A stretch of 61,024 nucleotides of DNA from NCBI GenBank assembly GCA_012518215.1, contig JAAYSV010000049.1, forward strand, positions 1 to 61,024. Reading direction: 5' to 3'. The stretch is from Bacillota bacterium (GTDB taxonomy: Bacteria; Bacillota; Dethiobacteria; DTU022; PWGO01). Of the stretch, positions 23,689 to 32,308 are shown one piece after another. How positions within the stretch are numbered: position 1 is the first letter of the stretch; each line of letters opens with the position of its first letter. The position numbers and the translations under genes are program-made. The notes under the pieces were generated by a model. It saw only the letters and a program-made list of their open reading frames with translations, did no database searches and was not told the origin of the DNA.

Positions 23689-25404
23689 CTATTTGCGCGG
23701 CGGTATGTTGGATCGCAAATCCAATTCCTCCTGAGAATAGACGGGCGGGCGGGTTTCGTGATCCAGCTCCCGTTTGTCCTCGGGTTTGAGCATCTCCTCT
23801 GCCAGATCCCGGATCACAGTCTGGAAAGCCCCCAGGGACCACTGCCCGAATACCGTGTGGCCACCTTCATAGGCCTGAACCTGGAATTCTTCATTGGTGG
23901 TAACGTAGCCCATGTAATCGTTCGCATAGGAATTGAATATAACCTGTTCAACCCCCCGTTTCTCCAGGATGGGCGCGGCGGTTTCCACCACCCTCTTCTT
24001 GGATGTATTGGTAAACTCGCCGGGGCAAGCGATGATGGCCACGTTACCAAGGATCAAGATCTGCACGGGGAGGACATAGGCTACCAATCCGTGCTCCTTC
24101 ATGGCCCCCATCTTGTATTGACGTTGAAGTTCCTTGACCATCGGATCGGCAAATCCGGGTACAAGCGGGTGGTCCAATGGTAATCCCAGTACCGCACGCT
24201 GTGTTTTGCCACTTTCAAGGGCAATTTTTTTATTGCCCTGGGCTGCATAGAGGCGTTCATAATATTTTCTTTCTGCAGGTGGGTAATTGTCCAGATTGCG
24301 CAAGCGTTTATTTTTTACACTATCCGCCAGCAATGTAGCTATCTTCCCCAGAAAAACCGGCATGCCCGGGCCATCCACGGGGGTACCGGTAAGAAAGCTC
24401 AATCCCTGGCAAGGTTCAGAGGTGTAAGCATCAGTTTTTCCATTGGCAAACTCCGGATCGACATGAATATCCGAAAAATCAACATAGATCATCTCGCAGT
24501 CAAAGTTGCCGTTGACCTTGACCCGGCCATCGTCAGCGGCAATCTTCAGGGCATGTTCGCTCTGGTATCGGCCGCTCTGCCGGGCGTATTCATATTCAGC
24601 CTCCCCCTTGATTTTTTTGCGGCGGCTTACCTGCCCTGGCCCATGGTAGTGGGGCGAAACATCACCGCACGCTGCCTGTGCAAATATGGCCACCCCTTTT
24701 TCGGGGAGGGCCTCTTCGGTGAAACGGGAAGCATATCCCTTGTTGTCGCCATCCAGACAACAAAGGCGATTCCCCAGACATGTGGCATGTACACCGAACC
24801 AGGTGATCATTGCAACCAGGGTATCATCACGTTCGACAGTGAGTGCTTGCATCTTGCGATCGACGGCCAGATGACATTCATCCTCGGCACGTTTTACAAC
24901 ATCCGGATTCTGGTTGTACGAATTCAAAGTGCGATTCCAGGCCACCGGTATATCCTCGGGAATATCGCCGGCAGTAAAAGATATTTCGCTCGGTTGAGCA
25001 GTTTCGATAGCTTCTCCAAGAGCTTCCATCGTATTCTCTACAATGTTTTCAACCAATCTGGGATGAAAACCAGGGGTAACAACATTGTAGAGCGGCTCAT
25101 GTGCACATCCGCCATAGCCGGAATGAGTATGGGTGCAGGCCATGAGGAGGCAGCGCGGATCGATATGGGGATAACGTTTGGCCAATTCTTTCTCAACACC
25201 TTCACGTATGGCATGGGTTACATACCCCAGATCCAAGCAGACATATACTATTTCCTTCCCGGCTTCATCCCTGAAATAGAACACACGGGTGTAAAGCCGA
25301 TTGCGAGCGCTCTTCTGGCGGTGGAACCACATGCCATAGCCATGCATGGCATACCCTTCGGAAACAACTGTGATGTCTCGTTTTGCAAATCCTACCTGGT
25401 ACAT
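23689..25404 (-). CDS. Neutral/alkaline ceramidase-like hydrolase
   Basis: A 571-residue member of the neutral ceramidase fold. The metal motif CTHTHSGYGG, the nucleophile segment QAACGDVSPHYHG (GDVSP, Ser), the later WFGVHATCLG and FNSYANDYMGY are seen. True ceramidases have a signal peptide and GDVSPN; this one has neither signal peptide nor the Asn, so it likely acts in the cytosol on another substrate. Start at ATG 25404 with GGGGGAGAGG; a GTG six codons earlier has no ribosome site. It stands alone between comM and the phosphoesterase. Confidence 0.83.
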   Translation of the reverse strand: MYQVGFAKRDITVVSEGYAMHGYGMWFHRQKSARNRLYTRVFYFRDEAGKEIVYVCLDLGYVTHAIREGVEKELAKRYPHIDPRCLLMACTHTHSGYGGCAHEPLYNVVTPGFHPRLVENIVENTMEALGEAIETAQPSEISFTAGDIPEDIPVAWNRTLNSYNQNPDVVKRAEDECHLAVDRKMQALTVERDDTLVAMITWFGVHATCLGNRLCCLDGDNKGYASRFTEEALPEKGVAIFAQAACGDVSPHYHGPGQVSRRKKIKGEAEYEYARQSGRYQSEHALKIAADDGRVKVNGNFDCEMIYVDFSDIHVDPEFANGKTDAYTSEPCQGLSFLTGTPVDGPGMPVFLGKIATLLADSVKNKRLRNLDNYPPAERKYYERLYAAQGNKKIALESGKTQRAVLGLPLDHPLVPGFADPMVKELQRQYKMGAMKEHGLVAYVLPVQILILGNVAIIACPGEFTNTSKKRVVETAAPILEKRGVEQVIFNSYANDYMGYVTTNEEFQVQAYEGGHTVFGQWSLGAFQTVIRDLAEEMLKPEDKRELDHETRPPVYSQEELDLRSNIPPRK

Positions 25405-25745
25405 ATCCTCTCCCCCATTCACAGAGTAGTTTGGTAATGTGATATATTTTGATCAATCCCCGTAACCTGTCCGTGGATTGCAACAGATGCTTTCCCGCCA
25501 TGCGCGGGTACCACATTGAAGAAGACCATGGACATAAAAACGGCTGCTGTACAATCATGCTTCTTGTACGGAACAACCGGTAAATCATTTCATGATGTGA
25601 CCTCCTCCGGAAATAATTGATATTCATACATAATCATAATTCAAGTTTTAATTTTATTTTTCCTGCATGAATCATGTTTGCAATCAATGTTTGAAAGGCA
25701 ACTGCAGATTGCCCCGGGGTTACAGTTTCTTTTTTTCGCCGATTT
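25405..25745. other. Intergenic stretch with a lone ribosome-binding site
   Basis: About 340 nt. On the minus strand GGAGGAGG (25595-25602 region) is followed by ATGAAATGA, a two-codon ORF, then by an 80-codon open frame in another register that runs into the hydrolase gene. It could be a decayed gene start or a minimal leader ORF. No promoter is clear. Confidence 0.4.
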
Positions 25746-27020
25746 TTATTTAACCTCTTTGTAATACCAGGGTTTGTTCACGGTCAGATGCGAACCTTCC
25801 TCCGGATCGACGCTGATTTCAAAGTAAGTTCCACCCCGCTTCCCCCTGTCCCACTCGTAAGAAATGTAGATATCCGTTGTTTTCACCACGGATACATAGG
25901 TGATTCCATCATGTTTCACCGCATAACCGTGGGAATGAATGTGACCCGACGTGAACGTTTTGGTACTGCCAAGCTCCTTGACCGTATTGAAAAACTTGTA
26001 ATTCGCGGCGTAATCCTCGTAAGCAGCCTGCAATTCTTCCCGGGTATTGGCATTTTTGAATCGCCCGGGTGTTTCATAGTAATCACTGCCATCCGGATCT
26101 GTATGGTCAGGATTGTACAGGTAATCGGAATCGGATGAAAGTGCCACGGCATAATTGTTGGCCTTGAAAGGTATATGTGAAGCAACCATGGTTTCCACGG
26201 TTACACCGTTATTATGGGCCTTCAGGCCCTCCACAACCCACCTGTACCAGTCCGCCTGCTCATCGGTATACCCGACATCGATGGTAGAAAACTCTCGTTC
26301 GCTTTTGTCCAGATGCATGTCCTTGAAGTGTATTTTGTAGTCATCAATTTTTTGCCAGTCGCCGGTATCCATGGTGATCAGGCTGTAAAAAATTTTTCCG
26401 TCTTCATCCCTGAAGTTGATCAAACTGTTGCCCAGCCCCTGCAAATTGGTAGGGCCAACACGGAACAAGGTGTTGTCTGATGCCTGAATTATATTGCAAA
26501 GCGCGGCTTTGTCAGCACGCCATTCGGCATCATGGTTGCCAAAAGTGATGGACCAGGGGATGTCATAGCTGTCCATGAAATTTCTGAAATCCTCCATGAC
26601 GATGTCGCTTAAAGGATCTGTAAGGATGTCCCCGGTAACCAGGATAAGATCGGGGTCCGCAGTTTTGATCAGTGTGTCGATATGCTTGTAAGCTTTCCTG
26701 ACCATGACATTTTTGTACCAGAAACTATGCGCATAGAGACCGGTTACTTCAAGGTGCGTATCGCTCAACGCCAGAATCTTGATCTTGCCATCCCTGGCCG
26801 TTATGCTGGGGTAATCATCGGCATTGAATGTATCGTCCGCGGACCATTCGTAATTTTCAACACTGCCAATAACTACCTCTTCACCCATCTTGCATTTTTC
26901 ATTGAAAACCACCGAGAATGCAGCAAAATAGAGGCCAGTTCCGATGATAATAACCAGGGCAACAACTACCAGAATCAGGGATATTTTTTTATTTTTTCTG
27001 ATAGAAGTCTTCGGTTGCAT
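25746..27020 (-). CDS. Membrane-anchored calcineurin-like phosphoesterase
   Basis: A 424-residue metallophosphoesterase with one N-terminal membrane helix (SLILVVVALVIIIGTGLYF), so the enzyme domain is outside the cytoplasm. Metal motifs in order: LALSDTHLE, LVTGDILTD, TFGNHDAEW, VASHIPFK, SGHIHSHG. It resembles purple acid phosphatase/PhoD-like Firmicutes proteins; substrate unknown. Start set at ATG 27020 (AGAGGAA 9 nt upstream). It follows the cohesin-dockerin gene by 101 nt on the same strand. Confidence 0.88.
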   Translation of the reverse strand: MQPKTSIRKNKKISLILVVVALVIIIGTGLYFAAFSVVFNEKCKMGEEVVIGSVENYEWSADDTFNADDYPSITARDGKIKILALSDTHLEVTGLYAHSFWYKNVMVRKAYKHIDTLIKTADPDLILVTGDILTDPLSDIVMEDFRNFMDSYDIPWSITFGNHDAEWRADKAALCNIIQASDNTLFRVGPTNLQGLGNSLINFRDEDGKIFYSLITMDTGDWQKIDDYKIHFKDMHLDKSEREFSTIDVGYTDEQADWYRWVVEGLKAHNNGVTVETMVASHIPFKANNYAVALSSDSDYLYNPDHTDPDGSDYYETPGRFKNANTREELQAAYEDYAANYKFFNTVKELGSTKTFTSGHIHSHGYAVKHDGITYVSVVKTTDIYISYEWDRGKRGGTYFEISVDPEEGSHLTVNKPWYYKEVK

Positions 27021-27121
27021 GACAACATTCCTCTTCCATCTTCTTGCGGTTTTGCTGATTTTTTGTCTCAAAGGGGCCTACCAGCATATTACCATAACAG
27101 CTGTTTTTGTCCATCGGCCGA

Positions 27122-27844
27122 TCATTGTTTCAACTCTACCGGAAATCTATCTATCAATTTTACTATGTGGCGCAGGATCAATATCGCATCAGCCACATTT
27201 ATATTGTCGTCTCCATTTACATCGGCGGCGCTTTTTTGATCTTCTGTCAGCTCGATCAGCTTGACGACACTTTTCAACAACAATATAGCATCCTGAACAT
27301 CAATTTCTCCATTGCCCGAAAGATCCCCGTACCGTAGAGGACGAACCAGGATTCTACTGTCTATCAACTCTGCGGGGATATCCTCAAGTTTCTCGTCAAC
27401 CAATTCCAGCACTTTCAATTCAAGAGCAAACTCACCCGCTTTTTTCAGCAAAAAATCTATTTCAACAATTACCCCTTCATCGATGTCCAGAGGGTTTTTT
27501 CCTGCCCAGGCAAACTTCAGGCGTCCCGGGCCGTGTTCCAGGTTTGAATCAAACACCGATTCCTCTTCTTTTCCCAACAGATCGGTCGCCCTGATTTCCT
27601 CCGGTGCAAGCGCATCGGGGTCGAAAGTGATGGTAAAAACGATGCCCGCAACCCCATGCAGATTACGCACAATCACCGGGGCAGTAACCGCGGCACCCAC
27701 GAATCCCTCGGTTCTTCCCATCTCGATGCTGGGTCTTGCCAACGCGCGAATGGTAAAATCGTGGAGAACAAAAAAAAGCATCAGAGCCATGAGCGCAAGC
27801 ATTATCCCGATAATCGTGGCTATTTTCTTTTTCCGACCGGTCAT
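27122..27844 (-). CDS. Membrane-anchored cohesin-dockerin protein
   Basis: A 240-residue protein. A signal anchor (IATIIGIMLALMALMLFFVL, residues 8-27) is followed by a cohesin-like domain (about 38-168): VRNLHGVAGIVFTITFDPDAL, GRLKFAWAG, VIVEIDFLLKKAGEF. A type I dockerin closes it: GDLSGNGEIDVQDAILLL and ADVNGDDNINVADAILIL. The dockerin resembles that of the LRR protein at 16012 (DVQDAI, ILRxIVxLID). Having both partners in one membrane protein implies a chain or receptor for dockerin-bearing proteins. Cohesin assignment is by pattern and less certain than the dockerin. Confidence 0.75.
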   Translation of the reverse strand: MTGRKKKIATIIGIMLALMALMLFFVLHDFTIRALARPSIEMGRTEGFVGAAVTAPVIVRNLHGVAGIVFTITFDPDALAPEEIRATDLLGKEEESVFDSNLEHGPGRLKFAWAGKNPLDIDEGVIVEIDFLLKKAGEFALELKVLELVDEKLEDIPAELIDSRILVRPLRYGDLSGNGEIDVQDAILLLKSVVKLIELTEDQKSAADVNGDDNINVADAILILRHIVKLIDRFPVELKQ

Positions 27845-28284
27845 TTTTTTCTCTCCCTATTACTTTCCTTCGGAATGAAGTGACGATAACTGTCACAAAG
27901 ACTGTTTATTGTCAACATATGCCAGAGGTTTTGCTATATTATTATGTTTATTCCCGAGCGTTGCAATGTGCAATTGTAATCTTTATCTTTATTGTAACTT
28001 AAAAATGAAAATCAAGGTAGCCGGTTCCTGTATAAATAATCCTGTATTCATTTCAAACTATTAAAATTTTAACAGCAATATGTTGTACCGGATGAAGTTA
28101 TCTTGACCGGGATTGCCGCCAGAGAATACATTCCCGAAAAATGCCATGATTTTATTTTCCCGTTCCGGCTTTCACGGCAGGAAATCTGTCGGCAATCTAT
28201 AATTAAGAACGGAAATGAATGGAAAAAGTATATTTCTGTTCAACTGGAAAAATATCGATTTATTTCCGATATGGAGGTTATACA
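27845..28284. other. A+T-rich intergenic region
   Basis: About 440 nt between divergent genes. On the minus strand TTGACA (27909-27914 region) may be a -35 for the cohesin gene, without a good -10. Several A+T-rich runs (tataaataatcctg near 28030) could serve the plus-strand gene. Short ORFs here lack ribosome sites. Confidence 0.4.
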
Positions 28285-29328
28285 GTGACGAAACAAAATA
28301 ACAGTTACATGAAGCCCGAAGGTAATTGCCTGACCACGGCGATGGGTATACTTCCCCATCGTGATGTGGAAAGAGCGCTGGAACTCTCGCTCTCTCTTGA
28401 CATACCTTTCTGGCCCCAACTTCCCCGGCTAAGCTTTTACGAGGATATGTATGTACAGGTGTCGGAACATTTCCCCGGTATAGTGCTGGATCTGGAAAAG
28501 CGGGAAATCAGCTTCTCGCGGGAGAAGTTCAACCGGGAAATTGAAGAGTACCTGGCCCGATGGGATGATGAATCTTATTTCAGCCTCTCTTCACTTTACA
28601 GTGCCGTTTACCGCAGTTTTCTGAAAAATGATCTTTCTGCCTACCCGTATATCCGTGGTCAAAGCATCGGTCCGGTAAGTTTCGGACTGAAGATTCAGGA
28701 CGAAGAAAAGCGCCCCATGATTTACCATGACGATGTACGTGAAATCATCTTTGACTTCGTGGCTCGCAAACTGTGGGCCCAGTACAACGACTTGTCCAGA
28801 ATTCACCCCCGGCCCTTCGTCTGGGTTGATGAGCCCGGCCTGGAGATGCTCTTCATGTCCATGACCGGTTACACCAGCAATAGAGCATCGGCAGATTATC
28901 GCCTATTTCTTGAAAATTTCCCAGGCCCCAGGGGGGTTCATCTTTGTGGCAATCCCGATTGGTCTTTTCTGCTCAACCTGAACCTGGACATTCTCTCCGT
29001 GGATGTGCTCTCCCGCGGCTATATATTTACAAGATACCGGGACGAAATCAAATCTTTTCTTGACAGCGGTGCAATAATTTCGTGGGGAATTACCCCTACC
29101 CTTACCGAGGAATTTATCATTGAAAACACCCGTTCCATGATCGAAACCATAAACAAATTGTGGTCACACCTGGAACAGGGAGGAATTCCGCGCGAACAAC
29201 TGTTGAAGCAGGCATGGTTCGCTCCGGCCCGTTGCTGTCTGATCAACACGGACGGGGAGATAACCGTTGAACATTCCTTTGACATGTTGAAAAAGGTGGC
29301 AGAACATTTTAAAGAAGAATGTGGTTGA
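28285..29328 (+). CDS. MetE/UroD-superfamily methyltransferase-like protein
   Basis: A 347-residue TIM-barrel protein similar to the C-terminal half of cobalamin-independent methionine synthase. Two features recall its zinc site: HLCGNP (HxC) and PARCCL. The start, RPEGxxLTTxxGxLPHRD-like (KPEGNCLTTAMGILPHRD), is typical of stand-alone MetE-like or UroD-like clostridial proteins with unknown methyl donors. GTG start with GGAGG 7 nt upstream. No met genes are near; methyl transfer from a corrinoid or methylthiol is possible. Confidence 0.75.
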   Translation: MTKQNNSYMKPEGNCLTTAMGILPHRDVERALELSLSLDIPFWPQLPRLSFYEDMYVQVSEHFPGIVLDLEKREISFSREKFNREIEEYLARWDDESYFSLSSLYSAVYRSFLKNDLSAYPYIRGQSIGPVSFGLKIQDEEKRPMIYHDDVREIIFDFVARKLWAQYNDLSRIHPRPFVWVDEPGLEMLFMSMTGYTSNRASADYRLFLENFPGPRGVHLCGNPDWSFLLNLNLDILSVDVLSRGYIFTRYRDEIKSFLDSGAIISWGITPTLTEEFIIENTRSMIETINKLWSHLEQGGIPREQLLKQAWFAPARCCLINTDGEITVEHSFDMLKKVAEHFKEECG

Positions 29329-29515
29329 AATATTATTCCACACTTGTGAACCTGTCTACCGGGCCAGGTCGGGAATTGCCTGCATCATCCATCAACGATG
29401 CACGGTTTTTACCGAAATTGCGCCTTCCTGTCGATATTTGAAGGAATAGGCCGATATAAAAACGAATTGATGAATGGCGAAGCCCGCTATTGTTCAGCAA
29501 GGAAAGGGGCCAATT

Positions 29516-30151
29516 ATGGAATTGTACATGATATTTTTTACGGCCATGGGTGTGGGCCTTTCTGGAGCCGTGGTGCCAGGGCCGGTAACAGCGGTGGTGG
29601 CTGAACAGACCATCAAAAGGGGTTTTGTAGCCGCCCCTCTGGTAGTTCTGGGGCACGGTATACTGGAAGTTTCCGTCGTCATCCTGCTTTCAACCGGATG
29701 GGGACACCTTGTTACCGGCGAAACCGCGACAGGAGTCATCGGAATCATCGGTGGGGGAGTTCTGGCCTGGATGGGAGGGGGAATGATGCGCAACGCCCGC
29801 AATGTTTCCCTGAATATACAGAACGCCGGCACTGCTGTTTCCAAAACCGGGCCGGTCGTTGCCGGAATGATCACCACCCTGGCAAACCCTTACTGGTTCC
29901 TATGGTGGGCTACCATAGGAGCAAGCTACGTTGCTTTCTCCCTGGAATATGGAGCAAAGGGAGTGCTCCTCTTTTTCAGCGGACATATCCTTTCCGATCT
30001 GATCTGGCTGTCTTTGCTTGCGTTTGCCCTGGTTTCCGGAAAAAAATTTATCGGTGATCGTGTTTATCGGGGTATTATCTTCTTGCTGGGCCTTTTCCTG
30101 GTCGGGCTGGCCGCTTACTTCATCTGGACCGGGGCCAAATTCCTGATCTAA
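29516..30151 (+). CDS. LysE/RhtB-family exporter
   Basis: A 211-residue, six-helix membrane protein. The family motif at the first helix is VGLSGAVVPGPVTAVV (PGP), followed by GFVAAPLVVLGHGILE and, at the fourth helix, TTLANPYWFLWW. Members export amino acids or related metabolites. Start at ATG 29516 with AAAGGGG upstream. No regulator is adjacent; the convergent gene is the FTR. Confidence 0.88.
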   Translation: MELYMIFFTAMGVGLSGAVVPGPVTAVVAEQTIKRGFVAAPLVVLGHGILEVSVVILLSTGWGHLVTGETATGVIGIIGGGVLAWMGGGMMRNARNVSLNIQNAGTAVSKTGPVVAGMITTLANPYWFLWWATIGASYVAFSLEYGAKGVLLFFSGHILSDLIWLSLLAFALVSGKKFIGDRVYRGIIFLLGLFLVGLAAYFIWTGAKFLI

Positions 30152-30192
30152 CACCGTTTCAAAAAAAAGTGCCGACAGAGCGGCACCGTTCA

Positions 30193-30597
30193 TCATGGCA
30201 ATTCCGCCTTGCAAAAAAGTCCACAGTGGCAACATTTTTCCCTGGTCAACAAGTTCTCACGTGTCTCCTTGCATGGACATACATTGTCAGCATTGTTTTC
30301 CAGGCGGCAGGGGCAGTAAAAATCACCGAAATTCTCGAATTTTTTGATCAGGCCTGCTATGATTCTTTCCTTCCGATCACTGACCTCCAGACCCTTCAAT
30401 CGAGCAAACGTGTCTATACGCCCCCTGATTTCTTCCTCCGGAGGTTGTGGCCAGCGTTTTGCTTCAAGTTGTGAACCGCGGTCCTTCAATTCCAGTTGGC
30501 TGCCGCATGCAGTACAGACAACCCTGTCGGCCGCAAGGGCCCCTTCTTTCAATTCTAGGGTTTCCCTGCAAACGGGGCATTTTATTTTGCCTCTCAT
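30193..30597 (-). CDS. Ferredoxin-thioredoxin reductase catalytic domain with zinc ribbon
   Basis: A 134-residue protein. An N-terminal zinc ribbon (C7, C10, C28, C31) precedes an FTR catalytic domain: YCPCRL (C95, C97), VCPCKE (C107, C109) and CCHCGLFC (C122, C123, C125, C129). FTR uses a [4Fe-4S] cluster next to a disulfide to reduce thioredoxin-like proteins with ferredoxin electrons. The start overlaps the glutaredoxin stop in ATGA, so the two are coupled and the glutaredoxin is the likely substrate. The extra Cys before CHC (C122) is worth noting. Confidence 0.92.
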   Translation of the reverse strand: MRGKIKCPVCRETLELKEGALAADRVVCTACGSQLELKDRGSQLEAKRWPQPPEEEIRGRIDTFARLKGLEVSDRKERIIAGLIKKFENFGDFYCPCRLENNADNVCPCKETRENLLTREKCCHCGLFCKAELP

Positions 30598-30848
30598 CTG
30601 AATTTTTCGATCCCCTTCAGAAGCTTCTGTTCGTCATACCCCAGGATGGTCTGTTCACCGATAACAGTTATGGGGAAAGCCCTTTGACCGGTCAGGCGAT
30701 CGATCTCTTCAAGTGCCTTTGCCTGTTCATCCCCGGAAAGAGAATCTACCTCGATCAATGAATACTCGACCCCTTGCTCATCAAAAAGACTTTTTACCTT
30801 GTCACACCAGAAACAGGTTGTGAGAGAATATAGTTTAATCAAGCGCAC
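30594..30848 (-). CDS. Glutaredoxin-like redoxin
   Basis: An 84-residue thioredoxin-fold protein with CFWC active site (C12-C15), cis-proline in RAFPITVIG and GYDEQKL, as in NrdH/glutaredoxin-like proteins. The CFWC site, rather than CPYC, suggests it does not use glutathione. First gene of a two-gene unit with the FTR. Confidence 0.92.
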   Translation of the reverse strand: MRLIKLYSLTTCFWCDKVKSLFDEQGVEYSLIEVDSLSGDEQAKALEEIDRLTGQRAFPITVIGEQTILGYDEQKLLKGIEKFR

Positions 30849-31252
30849 CTACCCCTTTCGTCATTTTTCTTTCTGCAATAATAGCAGATAAATTATGCAA
30901 GATCAAGAGTTGCAAATCAGAAGAATTACAGACTGTTTTGCTTTATTCCATCATTTTTCAAAAGCCTGCCACCTTTCTTGACAACCCGGATACAAAACAG
31001 CCAATGATATTTATATTGCAGCCTGGTGTGACTGGTATAATTTGGTGGGCAATTAAACTTGCAACTTGCAAAAATAACGGGTAACATCATTGAAGCTTTA
31101 AAAAAATAGCAAACAAAAGTTATGTATTGTGGGGAATCGGAGATTATAATTATTAAATTTTACATTTATTATTCATTTTTGGTTGTATTTCTATTATACT
31201 GAATTAGCTATCCAATTAAGTCTTGAAAATGACTGTAAAGGAGGTGGATGTT
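30849..31252. other. A+T-rich intergenic region
   Basis: About 400 nt between divergent genes. It has an extended -10 (TGGTATAAT, 31032-31040 region) and a second promoter (31172-31200) reading right. No gene or known RNA was seen. Confidence 0.45.
31172..31200 (+). promoter_or_regulatory. Candidate promoter
   Basis: TTCATT (31172-31177), 17 bp, TATACT (31195-31200), 52 nt before the start codon of the following membrane protein gene. The -35 is weak. Confidence 0.35.
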
Positions 31253-31627
31253 TTGGACCAATATAATTCCGGTAACGGACTGGTGCCAGACCCTGAAGAC
31301 GTCCAGAAAAATAAGGCCATGGCTATCCTTGCTTATATCTTGTTTTTTTTACCCATAATAGCCGCAAGGGAATCCAAGTTCGCCATCTATCATGCCAATC
31401 AGGGCCTGATTCTCTTCATCGCCAGTGTAGCTCTCGGGATTGCAATCAGGATCATATCCTCCATTCTATTTTCCCTGTCCCCCTTTGGTTTCTGGGGCCT
31501 GGTCACAACCCTCACATCACTTCTGTCTTTATGTATCCTGGTTCTGGCGATCATCGGCATTGCCAATGCGGCAAATGGCAAAATGCAACCGTTGCCCATT
31601 ATTGGAGGTTTCCAGATCTTGCGTTGA
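31253..31627 (+). CDS. Small multi-pass membrane protein (DUF4870/Tic20-like)
   Basis: A 124-residue protein with three or four membrane helices (MAILAYILFFLPIIA, GLILFIASVALGIAI, LVTTLTSLLSLCILVLAIIGI) and a conserved-looking FAIYHANQGLILF between the first two, as in DUF4870/Tic20-like proteins. TTG start: AAAGGAGGTGG is 7 nt before it; an upstream ATG at 31229 has no ribosome site. Function unknown. Confidence 0.75.
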   Translation: MDQYNSGNGLVPDPEDVQKNKAMAILAYILFFLPIIAARESKFAIYHANQGLILFIASVALGIAIRIISSILFSLSPFGFWGLVTTLTSLLSLCILVLAIIGIANAANGKMQPLPIIGGFQILR

Positions 31628-31697
31628 ATGGGGTGATCCCTGGGTTGGTTCGACCCGCTTTCCTTTCTATATCGTCATCGTAAAAGGAGTGGTGAAA

Positions 31698-32207
31698 ATG
31701 AAAAATGTATTTTTGGTTTTACTCATGATGGGACTGCTGATCGTTTCGGGTTGCAATTCCCCGGTCTCCCTGGACAAGGGCGGGAACGTCGTGATAAAAG
31801 GTGAGCAAGGCGAAGAAATCAAGATCGGGGAAAAGGGCATGGAAATCAAGGGAGAGGATGGTTCAAAATCCGTTTTTTCCACGGGCGATGATGTCAAGTT
31901 GCCGGAAGGATACCCCTCCAATGTTGTTCCCTTGATGAAAGGCGGCAAGATCGACTGGGCGAACAAAACAGTAGAGGATGGCAAGCTATCTTTCTGGATC
32001 GGGGTCAAATACAATCGTAAAAGCGAAGAGGTTTACAAGTTTTATGAGGAACTATTTTCCGGTGTTGCCGGTTTTTCCTTTTCACAATCACAGGGGTACT
32101 ATTCGTTGATTGGCGTAAAGGATGGGTACGATATCATGATCACCATCACTGATGAAGAAGAAAATATCACTTCATTGGGCATAGTGCTCGGTCAACAGGG
32201 TGAATAA
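31698..32207 (+). CDS. Lipoprotein, unknown function
   Basis: A 169-residue lipoprotein: signal peptide VFLVLLMMGLLIVSG with lipobox Cys 19 (VSGC). The mature part has a repetitive Gly/Lys/Glu stretch (GNVVIKGEQGEEIKIGEKG) and then a compact domain (KLSFWIGVKYNRKSEEVYKFYEEL). ATG chosen with AAAGGAG 8 nt upstream. It follows the membrane protein gene by 70 nt and ends at a terminator, so the two form one unit. No recognised family. Confidence 0.8.
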   Translation: MKNVFLVLLMMGLLIVSGCNSPVSLDKGGNVVIKGEQGEEIKIGEKGMEIKGEDGSKSVFSTGDDVKLPEGYPSNVVPLMKGGKIDWANKTVEDGKLSFWIGVKYNRKSEEVYKFYEELFSGVAGFSFSQSQGYYSLIGVKDGYDIMITITDEEENITSLGIVLGQQGE

Positions 32208-32238
32208 TAACAGAAATTCTTTTTCATGTATTACAAAA

Positions 32239-32270
32239 GCGAGGTTGGTACATACCAACCCCGCCTTTTT
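32239..32270 (+). terminator. Terminator after the lipoprotein gene
   Basis: GGTTGGTA (32243-32250) pairs with TACCAACC, flanked by a mismatched GCG/CGC, and followed by CTTTTTATTTT. It also serves as a boundary to the convergent hydrolase gene. Confidence 0.85.
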
Positions 32271-32308
32271 ATTTTGTGGCAAAATCCTTTCCGGACGACA
32301 CAGGGTGC

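Noticed and set aside
24463-25437. 324-codon ORF on the plus strand
   Set aside because: Antisense to the ceramidase-like gene; composition is that of a shadow frame.
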